DNA of 64,000 nt from Citrobacter sp. Awk 4 (GCF_028069725.1 NZ_JANEWG010000009.1:1-64000); one strand, 5' to 3'; shown: positions 29,254 to 39,828, numbered from the stretch's first letter. A program made the numbers and translations. The notes: generated by a model not told the origin, from the sequence alone.

Positions 29254-30516
29254 ATGGCTCTTACCTTTACAAGCGATACGTTACCCGCCGACCACAAATC
29301 CGCTATCCGGCAGATGAAGAAAGCGCTGCGAGCACAACTCGGTGATGTTCAGCAGATTTTTGACAAACTCAGTGATGTGATTGCATCCCGCGTGGCGGAC
29401 ATTAATGCGCGTAAAGCACGCGGCGAAACTGTCTGGCCTGAACTCACTTACGCTGACATTCAGGCAGGCCGCATCACAGAGGCGCAACGAGAAGAGATTA
29501 AACAACACGGCTGCGTGGTCATTAAGCGTCATTTCCCACGCGAACAGGCGCTGGACTGGGATCAGTCGATGCTCGACTACCTGGATCGCAACCATTTTGA
29601 CGAGGTGTATAAAGGCCCCGGCGATAACTTTTTCGGTACCCTGTCTGCCTCCCGACCGGAAATTTATCCGATCTACTGGTCACAGGCGCAAATGCAGGCG
29701 CGTCAAAGCGAGGAGATGGCTAACGCCCAGTCGTTCCTCAACCGTTTGTGGACCTTTGAACGCGACGGCAAGCAGTGGTTTAACCCGGATGTGAGCGTTA
29801 TCTACCCGGATCGTATTCGCCGCCGTCCGCCGGGAACCACCTCAAAAGGTCTCGGCGCACACACTGACTCTGGCGCCCTGGAACGCTGGCTGCTCCCTGC
29901 GTATCAGCAGGTCTTCGCCGATGTGTTTGGTGGCAATATTGATCAGTACGATCCGTGGAACGCAGCGCACCGTACCGAAGTGGAAGAGTACACCGTGGAT
30001 AACACCACCAAATGTTCGGTGTTCCGTACTTTCCAGGGCTGGACCGCGCTTTCCGATATGTTGCCCGGCCAGGGATTGATGCACGTGGTGCCGATCCCGG
30101 AAGCGATGGCGTATGTCCTGTTGCGCCCTCTGCTGGATGATGTTCCGGAAGATGAACTGTGTGGCGTCGCGCCGGGCAGAGTATTGCCCATTTCTGAACA
30201 ATGGCACCCGCTGTTAATTGAAGCGTTAACCAGCATTCCGCAACTGGAAGCCGGTGACTCGGTCTGGTGGCATTGCGACGTCATTCACTCCGTGGCCCCC
30301 GTTGAAAACCAGCAAGGCTGGGGTAACGTGATGTACATCCCCGCCGCGCCGATGTGCGAAAAAAATCTGGCTTACGCGCATAAAGTTAAAGCAGCCCTGG
30401 AGAAAGGCGCCTCGCCGGGCGACTTCCCCCGTGAAGATTATGAAACCAACTGGGAAGGACGCTTTACGCTCAATGATTTGAATATTCACGGTAAGCGTGC
30501 GCTGGGTATGGCTTAA
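29254..30516 (+). CDS. ybiU: DUF1479 protein YbiU, probable Fe(II)/2-oxoglutarate oxygenase
   Basis: A 420-aa protein (E. coli version 421 aa) of the DUF1479 family. An oxygenase-like metal triad is suggested by HTD (GAHTDSGALERW) and a distal His in CDVIHSVAPVENQQG. The substrate is unknown. The start ATG-GCT has GAGG upstream; the GTG 6 nt earlier is less likely. Its stop codon overlaps the stop of the LacI-type gene on the other strand. In E. coli the next gene is ybiT; here a four-gene block intervenes. Confidence 0.88.
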   Translation: MALTFTSDTLPADHKSAIRQMKKALRAQLGDVQQIFDKLSDVIASRVADINARKARGETVWPELTYADIQAGRITEAQREEIKQHGCVVIKRHFPREQALDWDQSMLDYLDRNHFDEVYKGPGDNFFGTLSASRPEIYPIYWSQAQMQARQSEEMANAQSFLNRLWTFERDGKQWFNPDVSVIYPDRIRRRPPGTTSKGLGAHTDSGALERWLLPAYQQVFADVFGGNIDQYDPWNAAHRTEVEEYTVDNTTKCSVFRTFQGWTALSDMLPGQGLMHVVPIPEAMAYVLLRPLLDDVPEDELCGVAPGRVLPISEQWHPLLIEALTSIPQLEAGDSVWWHCDVIHSVAPVENQQGWGNVMYIPAAPMCEKNLAYAHKVKAALEKGASPGDFPREDYETNWEGRFTLNDLNIHGKRALGMA

Positions 30517-31586
30517 TCGTCATACAGCCCTTCTCTCTCTACGGCGGTGCGTCGTTTTCCCTGACGTATCCGCCGGACAGATTCGCGTATTGCCAGAGAG
30601 CCATTGAGCAACAGCGTCCCAACCGGCGCATCGGGGCGCATCAACCGTTGCTGGAGCATATGCACGGCCTCAATTGCCAACGCATCGCGCGGGACATGAA
30701 CGGCGGTTAAGAGCACATCCTGAATCGTTGCCAGATTAAATCCGTCGATACTCATGACCGAGACATCCTGCGGCACACGCAATCCCTGCTTTTGCAGCGC
30801 GCTGATTGTTCCTGCAGCCATAAAATCACCGCCCACCAGAAACGCCGTCGGCAGCGCTTTGGCTGACGTTTGCTTTAACCATTCGCTCACCTGCAGTTCC
30901 GTTTCTTTCGCACTGAAACTGGGCACCACCAGCAAATCGCGTTGATCATTAAACGTCAGATTATGCGACTGCCAGGCATCGCGAACGCCCGCCAGCCGAA
31001 GCTCCATCGTGTAACGACGAAGACAAAACACGTTCATGATTTCCCGGTGGCCCATTTCAAACAGATATTCAGCCGCCAGCTCACCAATTGCGCGATGGTC
31101 GGGCGCAACTGCAGGTAAACGCATTCGTCTGTCACGACAGTTGATCAGCATGCAGGGTTTCCCGACATCCACCACCAGATCATGAATATGCGGATCATCG
31201 ATACCCAGCAACATCACCGCCTGCGTTTCCGGCTCATTAATGCGCGTCAGAAAAAGCTGGGCATCGCTGTCCAGTTCTTCCAGCGCGCAGTACCGTAGTC
31301 TGACCTCATGGGAAGCCAGACCTTTACTTAAACTTTGAAGAACCCGGTAGTAAAAGATGTCGGACCGCTCATCAAACGCCCGCTGCGGCGCAAATACCAG
31401 CAGGTTATTGAGCAGCAGCCGCCCCGCCGCCATACCGTCCATCACCCCCAGTTCCCGCGCGCAGGCCAGCACTTTATTGCGTGCCTTTTCACTGGTGTTG
31501 GCCTTCCCGGCGAGCACCCGGGAAACGGTGCTGATGGAGAGCTGCGTACGGGCGGCAATTTCGGTGATTTTGAGCCTTTTATCCAT
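30513..31586 (-). CDS. LacI-family transcriptional regulator
   Basis: A 357-aa repressor-type regulator. The N-terminal LacI helix-turn-helix with hinge reads KITEIAARTQLSISTVSRVL and then AGKANTSEKARNKVL. The periplasmic-binding-like effector domain ends near the C-terminus with a basic tail. I start at MDKRLKI; an upstream ATG adds 6 residues. It is divergent from the transporter gene, so it very probably controls the transporter, GH31 and CE15 genes in response to a sugar. Confidence 0.88.
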   Translation of the reverse strand: MDKRLKITEIAARTQLSISTVSRVLAGKANTSEKARNKVLACARELGVMDGMAAGRLLLNNLLVFAPQRAFDERSDIFYYRVLQSLSKGLASHEVRLRYCALEELDSDAQLFLTRINEPETQAVMLLGIDDPHIHDLVVDVGKPCMLINCRDRRMRLPAVAPDHRAIGELAAEYLFEMGHREIMNVFCLRRYTMELRLAGVRDAWQSHNLTFNDQRDLLVVPSFSAKETELQVSEWLKQTSAKALPTAFLVGGDFMAAGTISALQKQGLRVPQDVSVMSIDGFNLATIQDVLLTAVHVPRDALAIEAVHMLQQRLMRPDAPVGTLLLNGSLAIRESVRRIRQGKRRTAVEREGLYDD

Positions 31587-31753
31587 TTTGTGATCTTGCT
31601 CCATCAGGCAAATGAAAAAATTTTCACAACCCTCAGATTAAGCTGTAACGGGTGTCCGGTGCATCATGACAAATAAAAGACAATCGTTATGAGAAAGTTT
31701 GCACAAAATCCGCTATTAGCCGCCCATTTTCTCCCTTAAGGTGAATTTGTTAC

Positions 31754-31773
31754 ACAACTCCCATACTAGTTGT
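31754..31773. promoter_or_regulatory. Inverted repeat in the LacI-transporter gap
   Basis: ACAACT-N8-AGTTGT in the 290-bp divergent gap. It could be the operator of the adjacent LacI-type protein, but LacI sites are usually contiguous palindromes. Nothing else clear was seen in this gap. Confidence 0.3.
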
Positions 31774-31876
31774 ACGTCAGCTTTAGACCATAAAACAGAT
31801 AAGTATCAAACTGATAAAAATCTGTATGACAACTGGAATGAATTTTCCCTGTATCGTCCGTCTTGTGGAGAAAGAA

Positions 31877-33178
31877 ATGAGTCAGGACATTAACAACACA
31901 GTTACGGCAAGCAAAACCCGCCGTGTCATGAAAAACTTGCGCTGGTATATGTTGGTGCTGTTTTTACTTGGCGTCACGGTTAACTACATCACGCGAAACT
32001 CGTTAGGTATTTTGGCCCCGGAGCTCAAAGACAGTCTGGGTATTACCACCGAACAATACTCCTGGATCGTCGGCGCCTTCCAGCTCGCTTACACCCTTTT
32101 CCAGCCCCTGTGCGGCTGGCTGATTGATGTGATCGGCCTGAAGCTCGGCTTTATGATCTGCGCTTGTTTGTGGGCCATTGCCTGTATCGCTCACGCTGGC
32201 GCCGGGAACTGGCTGCATCTGGCCATTCTGCGCTTCTTTATGGGCGGCGCAGAAGCCGCTGCCACCCCGGCCAACGCCAAAACCCTTGGCGAATGGTTCC
32301 CGAAAACCGAACGCCCGATTGCCGCTGGCTGGGCTGGCGTGGGTTTCTCAATTGGCGCGATGTTAGCGCCGCCAATTATCTACTTTGCCCACGCCTCTTT
32401 TGGCTGGCAGGGTGCATTTATGTTCACCGGCGTGCTGGCGCTGCTGTGGGTGATTCTGTGGTGGGTGTTCTACCATAACCCGGAAAAGCACCCGAATCTC
32501 GGCAAAGATGAACTGGCCTGGATCAAGCAAGACAACGAGCCCGCGCCCGTAAAACAGCCCTTCTTCACCGCGCTGAAAGGCGTCGCGAAAAACAAACGTT
32601 TTTATGGTATTGCCATCCCGGCATTTATGGCAGAACCGGCATGGGCAGTGTTCAGTTTCTGGATGCCGCTCTACTTCGCCAAAGAATACAATATGGATCT
32701 CAAGCAGATCGCCTTGTTTGCCTGGTTGCCGTTTCTCGCCGCCGATCTCGGCAGCGTAGCAAGTGGCTATCTGACCAGACTCTATACCCGCCTGTTCGGC
32801 TGCTCACGCGTTAACTCAACCATTGCCAGTTCCGTCACAGGTGCGTTCCTGATGATTTCGCTCGCCGTCGTTGCGATCACCCGGGATCCCATTATCGCGG
32901 TGATCCTGATGTCCATCGGCGGTTTCGGACATCAGATCATCTCCTGCATGCTGAGCGCACTGGTCGTGGAGTCGTTTGATAAAGGTCAGATGGCGACCGT
33001 CAACGGCATGCGCGGTTCGGCGGCGTGGATCGCCAGTTTCCTGTTCTCCCTTTTGATTGGTGTTACCGCTGACAAAATCGGCTTTAACCCACTCTTCATC
33101 GCCATGGGTTTCTTCGACCTGATTGGCGCTATTTTCCTGGTGGCATTTATTGCTGAACGTCGCGCCAAGCGCGCTTGA
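31877..33178 (+). CDS. MFS transporter of the anion:cation symporter (ExuT-like) type
   Basis: A 433-aa inner-membrane carrier with 12 predicted segments. It resembles E. coli ExuT (hexuronate uptake) along its length: LRWYM at the start, NYITRNSLGILAPEL in helix 1, PANAKTLGEWFP, and AEPAWAVFSFWMPLYF in the second half. Uptake of a uronate or uronate-containing glycoside is the best guess. The start MSQDINN has GGAG upstream; an earlier ATG adds 17 hydrophobic residues and is unlikely. First gene of a three-gene operon. Confidence 0.88.
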   Translation: MSQDINNTVTASKTRRVMKNLRWYMLVLFLLGVTVNYITRNSLGILAPELKDSLGITTEQYSWIVGAFQLAYTLFQPLCGWLIDVIGLKLGFMICACLWAIACIAHAGAGNWLHLAILRFFMGGAEAAATPANAKTLGEWFPKTERPIAAGWAGVGFSIGAMLAPPIIYFAHASFGWQGAFMFTGVLALLWVILWWVFYHNPEKHPNLGKDELAWIKQDNEPAPVKQPFFTALKGVAKNKRFYGIAIPAFMAEPAWAVFSFWMPLYFAKEYNMDLKQIALFAWLPFLAADLGSVASGYLTRLYTRLFGCSRVNSTIASSVTGAFLMISLAVVAITRDPIIAVILMSIGGFGHQIISCMLSALVVESFDKGQMATVNGMRGSAAWIASFLFSLLIGVTADKIGFNPLFIAMGFFDLIGAIFLVAFIAERRAKRA

Positions 33179-33195
33179 TAGTGGATGTATTGCAT

Positions 33196-35589
33196 ATGAA
33201 AACCCTGAAGAACTGGACCGTTGATAAACAATCAGCGCATCATCTGGAGCTGCTGGTGGATAACCAGCACCGCGTATGCCTGTACGTACTGGAAGAGAAT
33301 CTGTTCCGCGTACTCATTAAACGTAAAGGCGAGCTGGCGCTGGACAGAACCTGGAGCATCGCACCTAAACACGATGTGCCCTGGGAGGGGCGCTCTCGCG
33401 ATGACCTCAGCGGTTTTAGCTGTCCGGCGTGGACCCTGGAGCAGCGAGACGAGACAGTGACGATCAGCACTGAACAACTGCGCGTCACCGTCCACCAGCC
33501 GCTGTGGCTGGAGTGGCATTATCGCGATGAGGCGGGCGACTGGCAGCCGCTGGCGAGCGATCGCAGCACCAGCGCCTATCTGCTGAACGCCCACGGTGAC
33601 GGCGTGGCGCACTACCTGAGCCGTCGTAAAGATGAGCGTTTTTACGGGCTGGGTGAGAAAGCCGGTAATTTGCAGCGCAACGGTAAACGCTATGAGATGC
33701 GCAATCTGGACGCGATGGGCTATAACGCCGTCAGTACCGATCCGCTGTACAAGCATATTCCCTTTACCATTACCCGCCGCGATGATGTGAGCTACGGTCT
33801 TTTTTATGACAACCTGAGCAGCTGCTGGCTGGATTTGGGTAATGAAATTGACAACTACCACACCGCATATCGCCGCTGGCAGGCGGAGGCCGGTGATATT
33901 GATTACTACATCTTTACCGGCAAACGGGTGCTGGACGTCACGAAAGCCTTTGTGCGCCTGACAGGAAAAACGCTGTTCGGGCCGAAGTGGAGCCTGGGGT
34001 ACAGCGGCTCAACCATGCATTACACCGACGCGCCGGATGCGCAAAACCAGCTGATGAACTTTATTCGCCTGTGCGAAGAGCACGCGATTCCGTGCGATTC
34101 ATTCCAGCTCTCTTCCGGCTATACCTCGATCAACGGCAAGCGCTACGTCTTCAACTGGAACTACGACAAAGTGCCACAGCCGAAAGTGATGTCCAGCGCG
34201 TTCCATGACGCAGGGCTGAAACTGGCAGCCAACATCAAGCCGTGCTTGTTGCAGGATCACCCGCGCTATAACGAAGTGGCGGAAAAAGGTCTGTTCATTC
34301 GCGATTCTGAAACCGACGCCCCGGAACGCTCCAGCTTCTGGGACGATGAAGGATCTAATCTCGATTTTACCAACCCACAAACGATTCAATGGTGGCAGGA
34401 TGGCGTGACCACCCAGTTGCTGGAGATGGGCATCGACTCCACCTGGAACGACAACAACGAGTTTGAAGTGTGGGACGGCGAAGCCCGCTGTCACGGCTTT
34501 GGTCATGAAATCGCCATTAAACACATTCGCCCGGTGATGCCGCTCCTAATGATGCGCGCCTCTCTGGAAGCCCAGCAGCGTTTTGCCCCGGAAAAACGGC
34601 CGTATCTGATCTCGCGCTCCGGCTGCGCCGGGATGCAGCGCTACGTTCAGACCTGGAGCGGTGACAACCGCACCAACTGGGACACGCTGCGCTATAACAC
34701 GCGAATGGGGCTGGGGATGAGCCTTTCCGGCCTGTTTAATGTGGGTCACGACGTGGGCGGGTTCTCCGGCGACAAACCGGATGCCGAACTGTTTGTACGC
34801 TGGGTCCAGAATGGCGTGATGCACCCACGCTTTACCATTCACTCCTGGAATGATGACCATACGGTTAATGAACCGTGGATGTACCCGGGCGTGACCCCTG
34901 CCATTCGCAGTGCGATTGAGCTGCGATATCGCTTACTCCCGTATTTTTATACCCTGCTCTGGCAAGCCCATGCCGACGATGAGCCGATGTTGCGCCCAAC
35001 GTTCCTCGACCATGAGCATGACGCGCAAACCTTCGAAGAGTGTGACGATTTCCTGCTCGGTCGCGATATTTTAGTCGCAAGCGTAGTGGAAGAAGGCCAG
35101 CGCCAGCGTCGCGTCTGGTTACCGGATAACGCAACCGGCTGGTACGATTTTTACACTCACGAGTGGTTCTCCGGAGGCCAGTGGATCACCCGCGATGCCC
35201 CACTGGAAAAACTGCCGTTGCTGGTTCGGGCAGGCGCCGGTTTACCGCTGAGCGAACGCATTACCCACGTCAGCGCAGAACAAGACACCACGCGCGAGCT
35301 GAAACTCTTCCCCGTGAAGGGCACGGGCACGACGACCGGTATGCTGTTTGAGGATGATGGCGAGAGCTGGAATTATCAGCAAGGCAATGCGCTGTGGCTC
35401 GGATGGGAGATGCGTTGCTGCGCCAGCGCGATCCATGTGAGCTTCACCCGTAAAGGCCACTATCAGCCCGCATGGCGCACACTGGCCGTTACGCTGGCGG
35501 GCAACGATCCACGCACGTTGTATATCGATGGCAAAGCCGTTTCACAGGATGATGCGCATTTTTGTCTCTCCGCCTCCACATTGCAGTGA
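33196..35589 (+). CDS. GH31 family alpha-glycosidase
   Basis: A 797-aa glycoside hydrolase family 31 enzyme without signal peptide, so cytoplasmic. The catalytic nucleophile is Asp419 in TWNDNNEFEVW (the WxDxNE motif of the family), and the acid/base is probably Asp490 in WSGDNRTNWD. There is an N-terminal beta-sandwich, a TIM barrel (about 245-610) and C-terminal beta domains. GH31 includes alpha-glucosidases, alpha-xylosidases and sulfoquinovosidases; specificity cannot be read here. It follows the transporter by 17 nt, which suggests it cleaves the imported glycoside. Confidence 0.9.
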   Translation: MKTLKNWTVDKQSAHHLELLVDNQHRVCLYVLEENLFRVLIKRKGELALDRTWSIAPKHDVPWEGRSRDDLSGFSCPAWTLEQRDETVTISTEQLRVTVHQPLWLEWHYRDEAGDWQPLASDRSTSAYLLNAHGDGVAHYLSRRKDERFYGLGEKAGNLQRNGKRYEMRNLDAMGYNAVSTDPLYKHIPFTITRRDDVSYGLFYDNLSSCWLDLGNEIDNYHTAYRRWQAEAGDIDYYIFTGKRVLDVTKAFVRLTGKTLFGPKWSLGYSGSTMHYTDAPDAQNQLMNFIRLCEEHAIPCDSFQLSSGYTSINGKRYVFNWNYDKVPQPKVMSSAFHDAGLKLAANIKPCLLQDHPRYNEVAEKGLFIRDSETDAPERSSFWDDEGSNLDFTNPQTIQWWQDGVTTQLLEMGIDSTWNDNNEFEVWDGEARCHGFGHEIAIKHIRPVMPLLMMRASLEAQQRFAPEKRPYLISRSGCAGMQRYVQTWSGDNRTNWDTLRYNTRMGLGMSLSGLFNVGHDVGGFSGDKPDAELFVRWVQNGVMHPRFTIHSWNDDHTVNEPWMYPGVTPAIRSAIELRYRLLPYFYTLLWQAHADDEPMLRPTFLDHEHDAQTFEECDDFLLGRDILVASVVEEGQRQRRVWLPDNATGWYDFYTHEWFSGGQWITRDAPLEKLPLLVRAGAGLPLSERITHVSAEQDTTRELKLFPVKGTGTTTGMLFEDDGESWNYQQGNALWLGWEMRCCASAIHVSFTRKGHYQPAWRTLAVTLAGNDPRTLYIDGKAVSQDDAHFCLSASTLQ

Positions 35590-35632
35590 CATCAACGGTG
35601 AGTCCCACTTTGTGCGGTTCTTACCTGTCAAC

Positions 35633-35657
35633 AGAGACGCCCACGACGGGCGTCTCT
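35633..35657 (+). terminator. Hairpin between GH31 and CE15 genes
   Basis: AGAGACGCCC-ACGAC-GGGCGTCTCT, a perfect 10-bp stem with no T run. It may attenuate transcription into the esterase gene or protect the upstream mRNA. Confidence 0.5.
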
Positions 35658-35697
35658 GGGAGAGTCGGACATCAATGGACCCCTTCACGGAGTTTTT

Positions 35698-36990
35698 ATG
35701 AACAAGACTATCTTAGCTGTCGTTGTCTCGCTTGCGGCCTTCACCGCCCATTCAGCCTTTGCCGCCGAAGGTTTCAAACCCAATTATGATGAAAACAAAA
35801 CAGGTTCATGGTCGCTGCCGCAGACCATTCCGGCGGACACAAAGGATGCCAGACACGTATGGGAAACAACGCGGCGTAGTGAAATTTTAAATCTGTTTCA
35901 TGACAACGTGTACGGCAAAACTTTCACGTTTAAGCATGTGAAAGTCATCAACACATCGGCAAAGCATCCCTTAACGCTTTCGAAAGGCTATTGGCAGACG
36001 GTGGATTTATCGCTGGATGGTCGGCCTGCGCATTTGCTGATGTATATGCCTGATTCCGCCAAACCCGTCCCCGTATTCGTCGGGTATAACTTCTGCGGCA
36101 ACCACGCGGTGACGTTCAATCCGGCACTGCCGGTTTCCACCCAATGGGCGAATCCACTGGTCTGCGGTAGCAAAGTCGACCCTACGCTGGCTACAACGCT
36201 GCACAATACCTTCACTCCCGCCTCGCGCGGCGTGCGCGCTTATCGCTGGCCATTCGATGATATCGTGTCGCAAGGCTTTGGTGTCGCGACCCTGTATTAT
36301 GGTGATGTCGTCGCCGATAACCCTGCGGATTTTCAACGCTTTATTCAAGCAAGCCGTCCCGGCGAAGCAGTGGGCGATTATTCCGCGATTGGCGTCTGGG
36401 CTGGCGGTTTAAGCGCCGTCGCGGATTATCTGCAGACCCGTAACGATGTCGACCGCGACCGTCTGGCGGTCATCGGCCATTCACGGTTAGGCAAAACAGC
36501 GCTCTGGGCGGGTGCCAATGATGCGCGTTTTCGCTACGTCATCGCCAACGATGCCGGTGAAGGCGGCGCGGCGCTGGCACGGCGCAACTATGGCGAAACG
36601 CTGGCATCAATCACTACCGATTTTCCGCACTGGTTCTCGGCCAAATACGCAAGCTATGCCAATAACATTAATGCGTTACCCGTAGACCAGCATATGTTGA
36701 TCTCCCTGATCGCCCCCCGTCCGGTGTATGTCGCCAGCGCGAAAGAGGATCAATGGTCGGATCCCAAAGGCGAATTTTTATCTGTTGTGGCCGCCAAAAG
36801 CGTCTATCAACTTTATACCGATGATATTTTTACGACCGATCAACAGCCAAAAACAGGACAGCCGTTGCACAGTCGTCTGAACTATCACTACCGGGAAGGG
36901 GTTCACGATATTTATCATTATGACTGGCAGCAGTATCTGGAGGTCGGTAAGAAATATTTGCAGGAAGACGCGTCGGTGTCGAAGCGTTAA
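35698..36990 (+). CDS. Exported glucuronoyl esterase-like hydrolase (CE15 type)
   Basis: A 430-aa alpha/beta hydrolase with a signal peptide (residues 1-22, ending AFA-AEG), so periplasmic or secreted. The serine motif GHSRLGKTALWAGA gives Ser262; Glu288 in NDAGEGGAAL and His403 in GVHDIYHYDW complete a CE15-like triad. LPVDQHMLISLIAPRPVYVA is also typical of bacterial CE15 proteins. CE15 enzymes cut esters between glucuronic acid and alcohols, as in lignin-xylan links. GGAG precedes the ATG. Substrate and family call rest on motif recognition. Confidence 0.8.
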   Translation: MNKTILAVVVSLAAFTAHSAFAAEGFKPNYDENKTGSWSLPQTIPADTKDARHVWETTRRSEILNLFHDNVYGKTFTFKHVKVINTSAKHPLTLSKGYWQTVDLSLDGRPAHLLMYMPDSAKPVPVFVGYNFCGNHAVTFNPALPVSTQWANPLVCGSKVDPTLATTLHNTFTPASRGVRAYRWPFDDIVSQGFGVATLYYGDVVADNPADFQRFIQASRPGEAVGDYSAIGVWAGGLSAVADYLQTRNDVDRDRLAVIGHSRLGKTALWAGANDARFRYVIANDAGEGGAALARRNYGETLASITTDFPHWFSAKYASYANNINALPVDQHMLISLIAPRPVYVASAKEDQWSDPKGEFLSVVAAKSVYQLYTDDIFTTDQQPKTGQPLHSRLNYHYREGVHDIYHYDWQQYLEVGKKYLQEDASVSKR

Positions 36991-37003
36991 GTAAGTGTTT
37001 GTC

Positions 37004-37033
37004 ACCTTCCCCTGACCACAGCCGGGGGAAGGT
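37004..37033 (+). terminator. Hairpin after the CE15 gene
   Basis: ACCTTCCCC...GGGGAAGGT, a 9-bp stem 14 nt after the CE15 stop. Confidence 0.5.
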
Positions 37034-37041
37034 CTCAGGAA

Positions 37042-37066
37042 AATGCCCAACGTTGCATTGGGCATT
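37042..37066 (-). terminator. Terminator of ybiT
   Basis: AATGCCCAA-N7-TTGGGCATT; on the minus strand it is followed by TTCC, 15 nt beyond the ybiT stop. Confidence 0.6.
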
Positions 37067-37081
37067 ACTCGGGCAGTCTGA

Positions 37082-38674
37082 TTATTCGACGCCTTTGCTA
37101 CGCAGGTAATCTTCGTAGTTACCGGTGAAGTCGACAACGCGTTCCGGCGTAATTTCGATCACGCGGGTTGCCAGCGAGCTAACGAATTCGCGGTCGTGAG
37201 AAACAAAGATCAGCGTGCCCTGATACATCTCCAGCGCCATGTTCAGCGATTCGATAGATTCCATATCCAGGTGGTTGGTTGGTTCATCCATCACCAGAAT
37301 ATTTGGTTTCTGCATCATCAACTTACCGAATAACATGCGCCCTTTTTCACCACCGGAGAGCACTTTAGCAGGCTTTTTGATATCGTCCTGGCTGAACAGC
37401 AGACGACCAAGGAAGCTACGAACAACCTGCTCGTCATCGCCTTCCTGCTTCCACTGACTCATCCATTCAAAAACGGTCAGATCGTTTTCGAACTCATATT
37501 CGTGATCCTGCGCGTAGTAGCCAATTTGCGCATTCTCAGACCATTTAACGGTGCCATTATCCGGCGCAATGTCGCCTACCAGCGCTTTCAGCATGGTAGA
37601 TTTACCCACGCCGTTCGCCCCCAGGATGGCCACCTTCTCGCCCACTTCCAGCAGCAAATTGAAGTTTTTAAACAGCGGGCCATTCTCAAAGCCTTTGGTC
37701 AGCGCTTCCACTTCCAGCGCGTTACGGAACAGTTTCTTGTCCTGTTCGAAACGGATGAACGGGTTCTGACGGCTGGAGGCCTTCACTTCGTCGAGCTTGA
37801 TTTTATCAATCTGACGCGCACGTGAAGTTGCCTGACGCGATTTAGAGGCGTTGGCGCTAAAGCGGCTGACAAACGATTGCAGGTCGGCAATCTGCGCTTT
37901 CTTCTTGGCGTTATCGGCCAGCAGACGTTCGCGCGCCTGAGTTGCCGCCGTCATGTACTCGTCATAGTTACCGGGATAAACACGCAGTTCTCCGTAGTCG
38001 AGATCCGCCATGTGCGTACAGACCATGTTCAGGAAGTGACGGTCGTGCGAGATGATGATCATGGTGCTGTCACGATCGTTCAGCGTCTGCTCCAGCCAAC
38101 GAATGGTGTCGATGTCCAGGTTGTTGGTCGGTTCATCGAGCAGCAGGATGTCCGGGTTTGAGAACAGGGCCTGCGCCAGCAGTACACGCAGCTTCCAGCC
38201 GGGAGCGACTTCGCTCATCGGGCCGTAATGCTGTTCTACCGGAATGCCCACGCCAAGCAGCAGTTCGCCAGCGCGGGACTCAGCAGAATAACCGTCCATT
38301 TCGCCGTATTTCACTTCCAGATCGGCCACTTTATAACCGTCTTCTTCGCTCATTTCCGGCAGCGCGTAGATGCGGTCGCGTTCTTGTTTCACTTCCCACA
38401 GTTCAGCGTGGCCCATGATCACCGTATCCAGTACGGTGAACTCTTCGAACGCAAACTGATCCTGACGTAGCTTACCAATACGCTCATTGGGATCGAGGGA
38501 GACGTTACCCAGCGTCGGCTCAAGGTCGCCGCCGAGGATCTTCATAAAGGTGGATTTACCGCTACCGTTCGCGCCAATCAGGCCGTAACGGTTGCCGCCG
38601 CCAAATTTGACGGAAATATTTTCAAACAGCGGCTTACTGCCGAACTGCATGGTGACGTTGCTGGAAACTAACAC
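37082..38674 (-). CDS. ybiT: ABC-F protein YbiT
   Basis: A 530-aa soluble protein with two ABC ATPase domains and no membrane part, of the ABC-F family that acts on ribosomes during translation. Walker A motifs are GANGSGKS and GANGVGKS; Walker B regions are [11 protein letters not shown] and [11 protein letters not shown]. The charged inter-domain linker ([20 protein letters not shown]) is typical. The best start is a GTG ([10 protein letters not shown]) with AGGA 8 nt upstream, giving the E. coli length; the ATG 48 nt earlier is not needed. Confidence 0.94.
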   Translation of the reverse strand: MLVSSNVTMQFGSKPLFENISVKFGGGNRYGLIGANGSGKSTFMKILGGDLEPTLGNVSLDPNERIGKLRQDQFAFEEFTVLDTVIMGHAELWEVKQERDRIYALPEMSEEDGYKVADLEVKYGEMDGYSAESRAGELLLGVGIPVEQHYGPMSEVAPGWKLRVLLAQALFSNPDILLLDEPTNNLDIDTIRWLEQTLNDRDSTMIIISHDRHFLNMVCTHMADLDYGELRVYPGNYDEYMTAATQARERLLADNAKKKAQIADLQSFVSRFSANASKSRQATSRARQIDKIKLDEVKASSRQNPFIRFEQDKKLFRNALEVEALTKGFENGPLFKNFNLLLEVGEKVAILGANGVGKSTMLKALVGDIAPDNGTVKWSENAQIGYYAQDHEYEFENDLTVFEWMSQWKQEGDDEQVVRSFLGRLLFSQDDIKKPAKVLSGGEKGRMLFGKLMMQKPNILVMDEPTNHLDMESIESLNMALEMYQGTLIFVSHDREFVSSLATRVIEITPERVVDFTGNYEDYLRSKGVE

Positions 38675-38901
38675 TGGCGTATCCTGAGAAAAATATGTGA
38701 CAAACCGCATATTATGCCACAAGTCTTAAATAAGATCGCGTATTGTCAGGAGGGTGGGCGCAAAACGGAAGGTCAGATCAAGGGAAAAATGTGATTTCGT
38801 ACACATCTGATTTCCCTGTGAACCAGAATGCACATATAATGCGCTCCCAACACTACAGAACTCTCAACCCAATAGCCTGCCTGGCAATGAATCTCGCATA
38901 A

Positions 38902-39828
38902 ATGAACATGAATATGAAATTGACAACGTTTTTCGCGGCGGCACTCGCTGTTGTTGGCTTTTGCAGCACTGCTTCAGCCGTTACATATCCACTACCGACA
39001 GACGGTAGCCGGGTGATTGGTCAAAACCAGGTCATCACGGTCCCGGAAGGCAATACTCAGCCGCTGGAATATTTTGCTGCCCAGTACCAGATGGGGCTTT
39101 CCAACATGCTGGAAGCGAACCCTGGCGTGGATACCTTCCTGCCGAAAGGCGGTACAGTGCTGAACATTCCGCAGCAGTTGATCCTGCCGGATACCGTGCA
39201 TGAAGGTATGGTCATCAACAGCGCTGAAATGCGTCTGTACTACTACCCGAAAGGCACCAACACCGTTATCGTGCTGCCGATTGGTATTGGCCAGTTAGGT
39301 AAAGATACCCCGATCAACTGGACCACCAAAGTAGAACGCAAAAAAGCAGGCCCGACCTGGACGCCGACGGCAAAAATGCACGCCGAATACCGTGCTGCGG
39401 GTGAGCCGCTGCCCGCAGTCGTGCCTGCCGGTCCGGATAACCCGATGGGTCTGTACGCCCTGTATATTGGCCGCCTGTATGCCATCCACGGGACTAACGC
39501 CAACTTTGGTATCGGTTTACGCGTGAGCCACGGTTGTGTGCGTCTGCGTAACGAAGACATCAAATTCCTGTTTGAGAATGTCCCGGTCGGTACGCGCGTT
39601 CAGTTCATTGATGAACCTGTGAAAGCCACCACCGAGCCAGACGGCAGCCGCTACATTGAGGTGCATAACCCGCTGTCGACCACTGAAGCTCAGTTTGAAG
39701 GCGGCGAGATTGTGCCGATTACGCTGAACAAGAGCGTACAAAGCGTCACCAACCAGCCGGATGTCGATAAGGCGGTGGTTGATCAAGCTATCCAGAACCG
39801 TTCTGGTATGCCGGTTCGTCTGAACTAA
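38902..39828 (+). CDS. ldtB: L,D-transpeptidase LdtB (YbiS)
   Basis: A 308-aa periplasmic enzyme that attaches Braun lipoprotein to peptidoglycan. Signal peptide to about residue 26 (STASA-V), then a LysM-like segment (residues 43-92) and the YkuD catalytic domain with [20 protein letters not shown], whose nucleophile is Cys212. It starts at the first or third codon of MNMNMK. Near-identical to E. coli YbiS. Confidence 0.95.
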   Translation: MNMNMKLTTFFAAALAVVGFCSTASAVTYPLPTDGSRVIGQNQVITVPEGNTQPLEYFAAQYQMGLSNMLEANPGVDTFLPKGGTVLNIPQQLILPDTVHEGMVINSAEMRLYYYPKGTNTVIVLPIGIGQLGKDTPINWTTKVERKKAGPTWTPTAKMHAEYRAAGEPLPAVVPAGPDNPMGLYALYIGRLYAIHGTNANFGIGLRVSHGCVRLRNEDIKFLFENVPVGTRVQFIDEPVKATTEPDGSRYIEVHNPLSTTEAQFEGGEIVPITLNKSVQSVTNQPDVDKAVVDQAIQNRSGMPVRLN

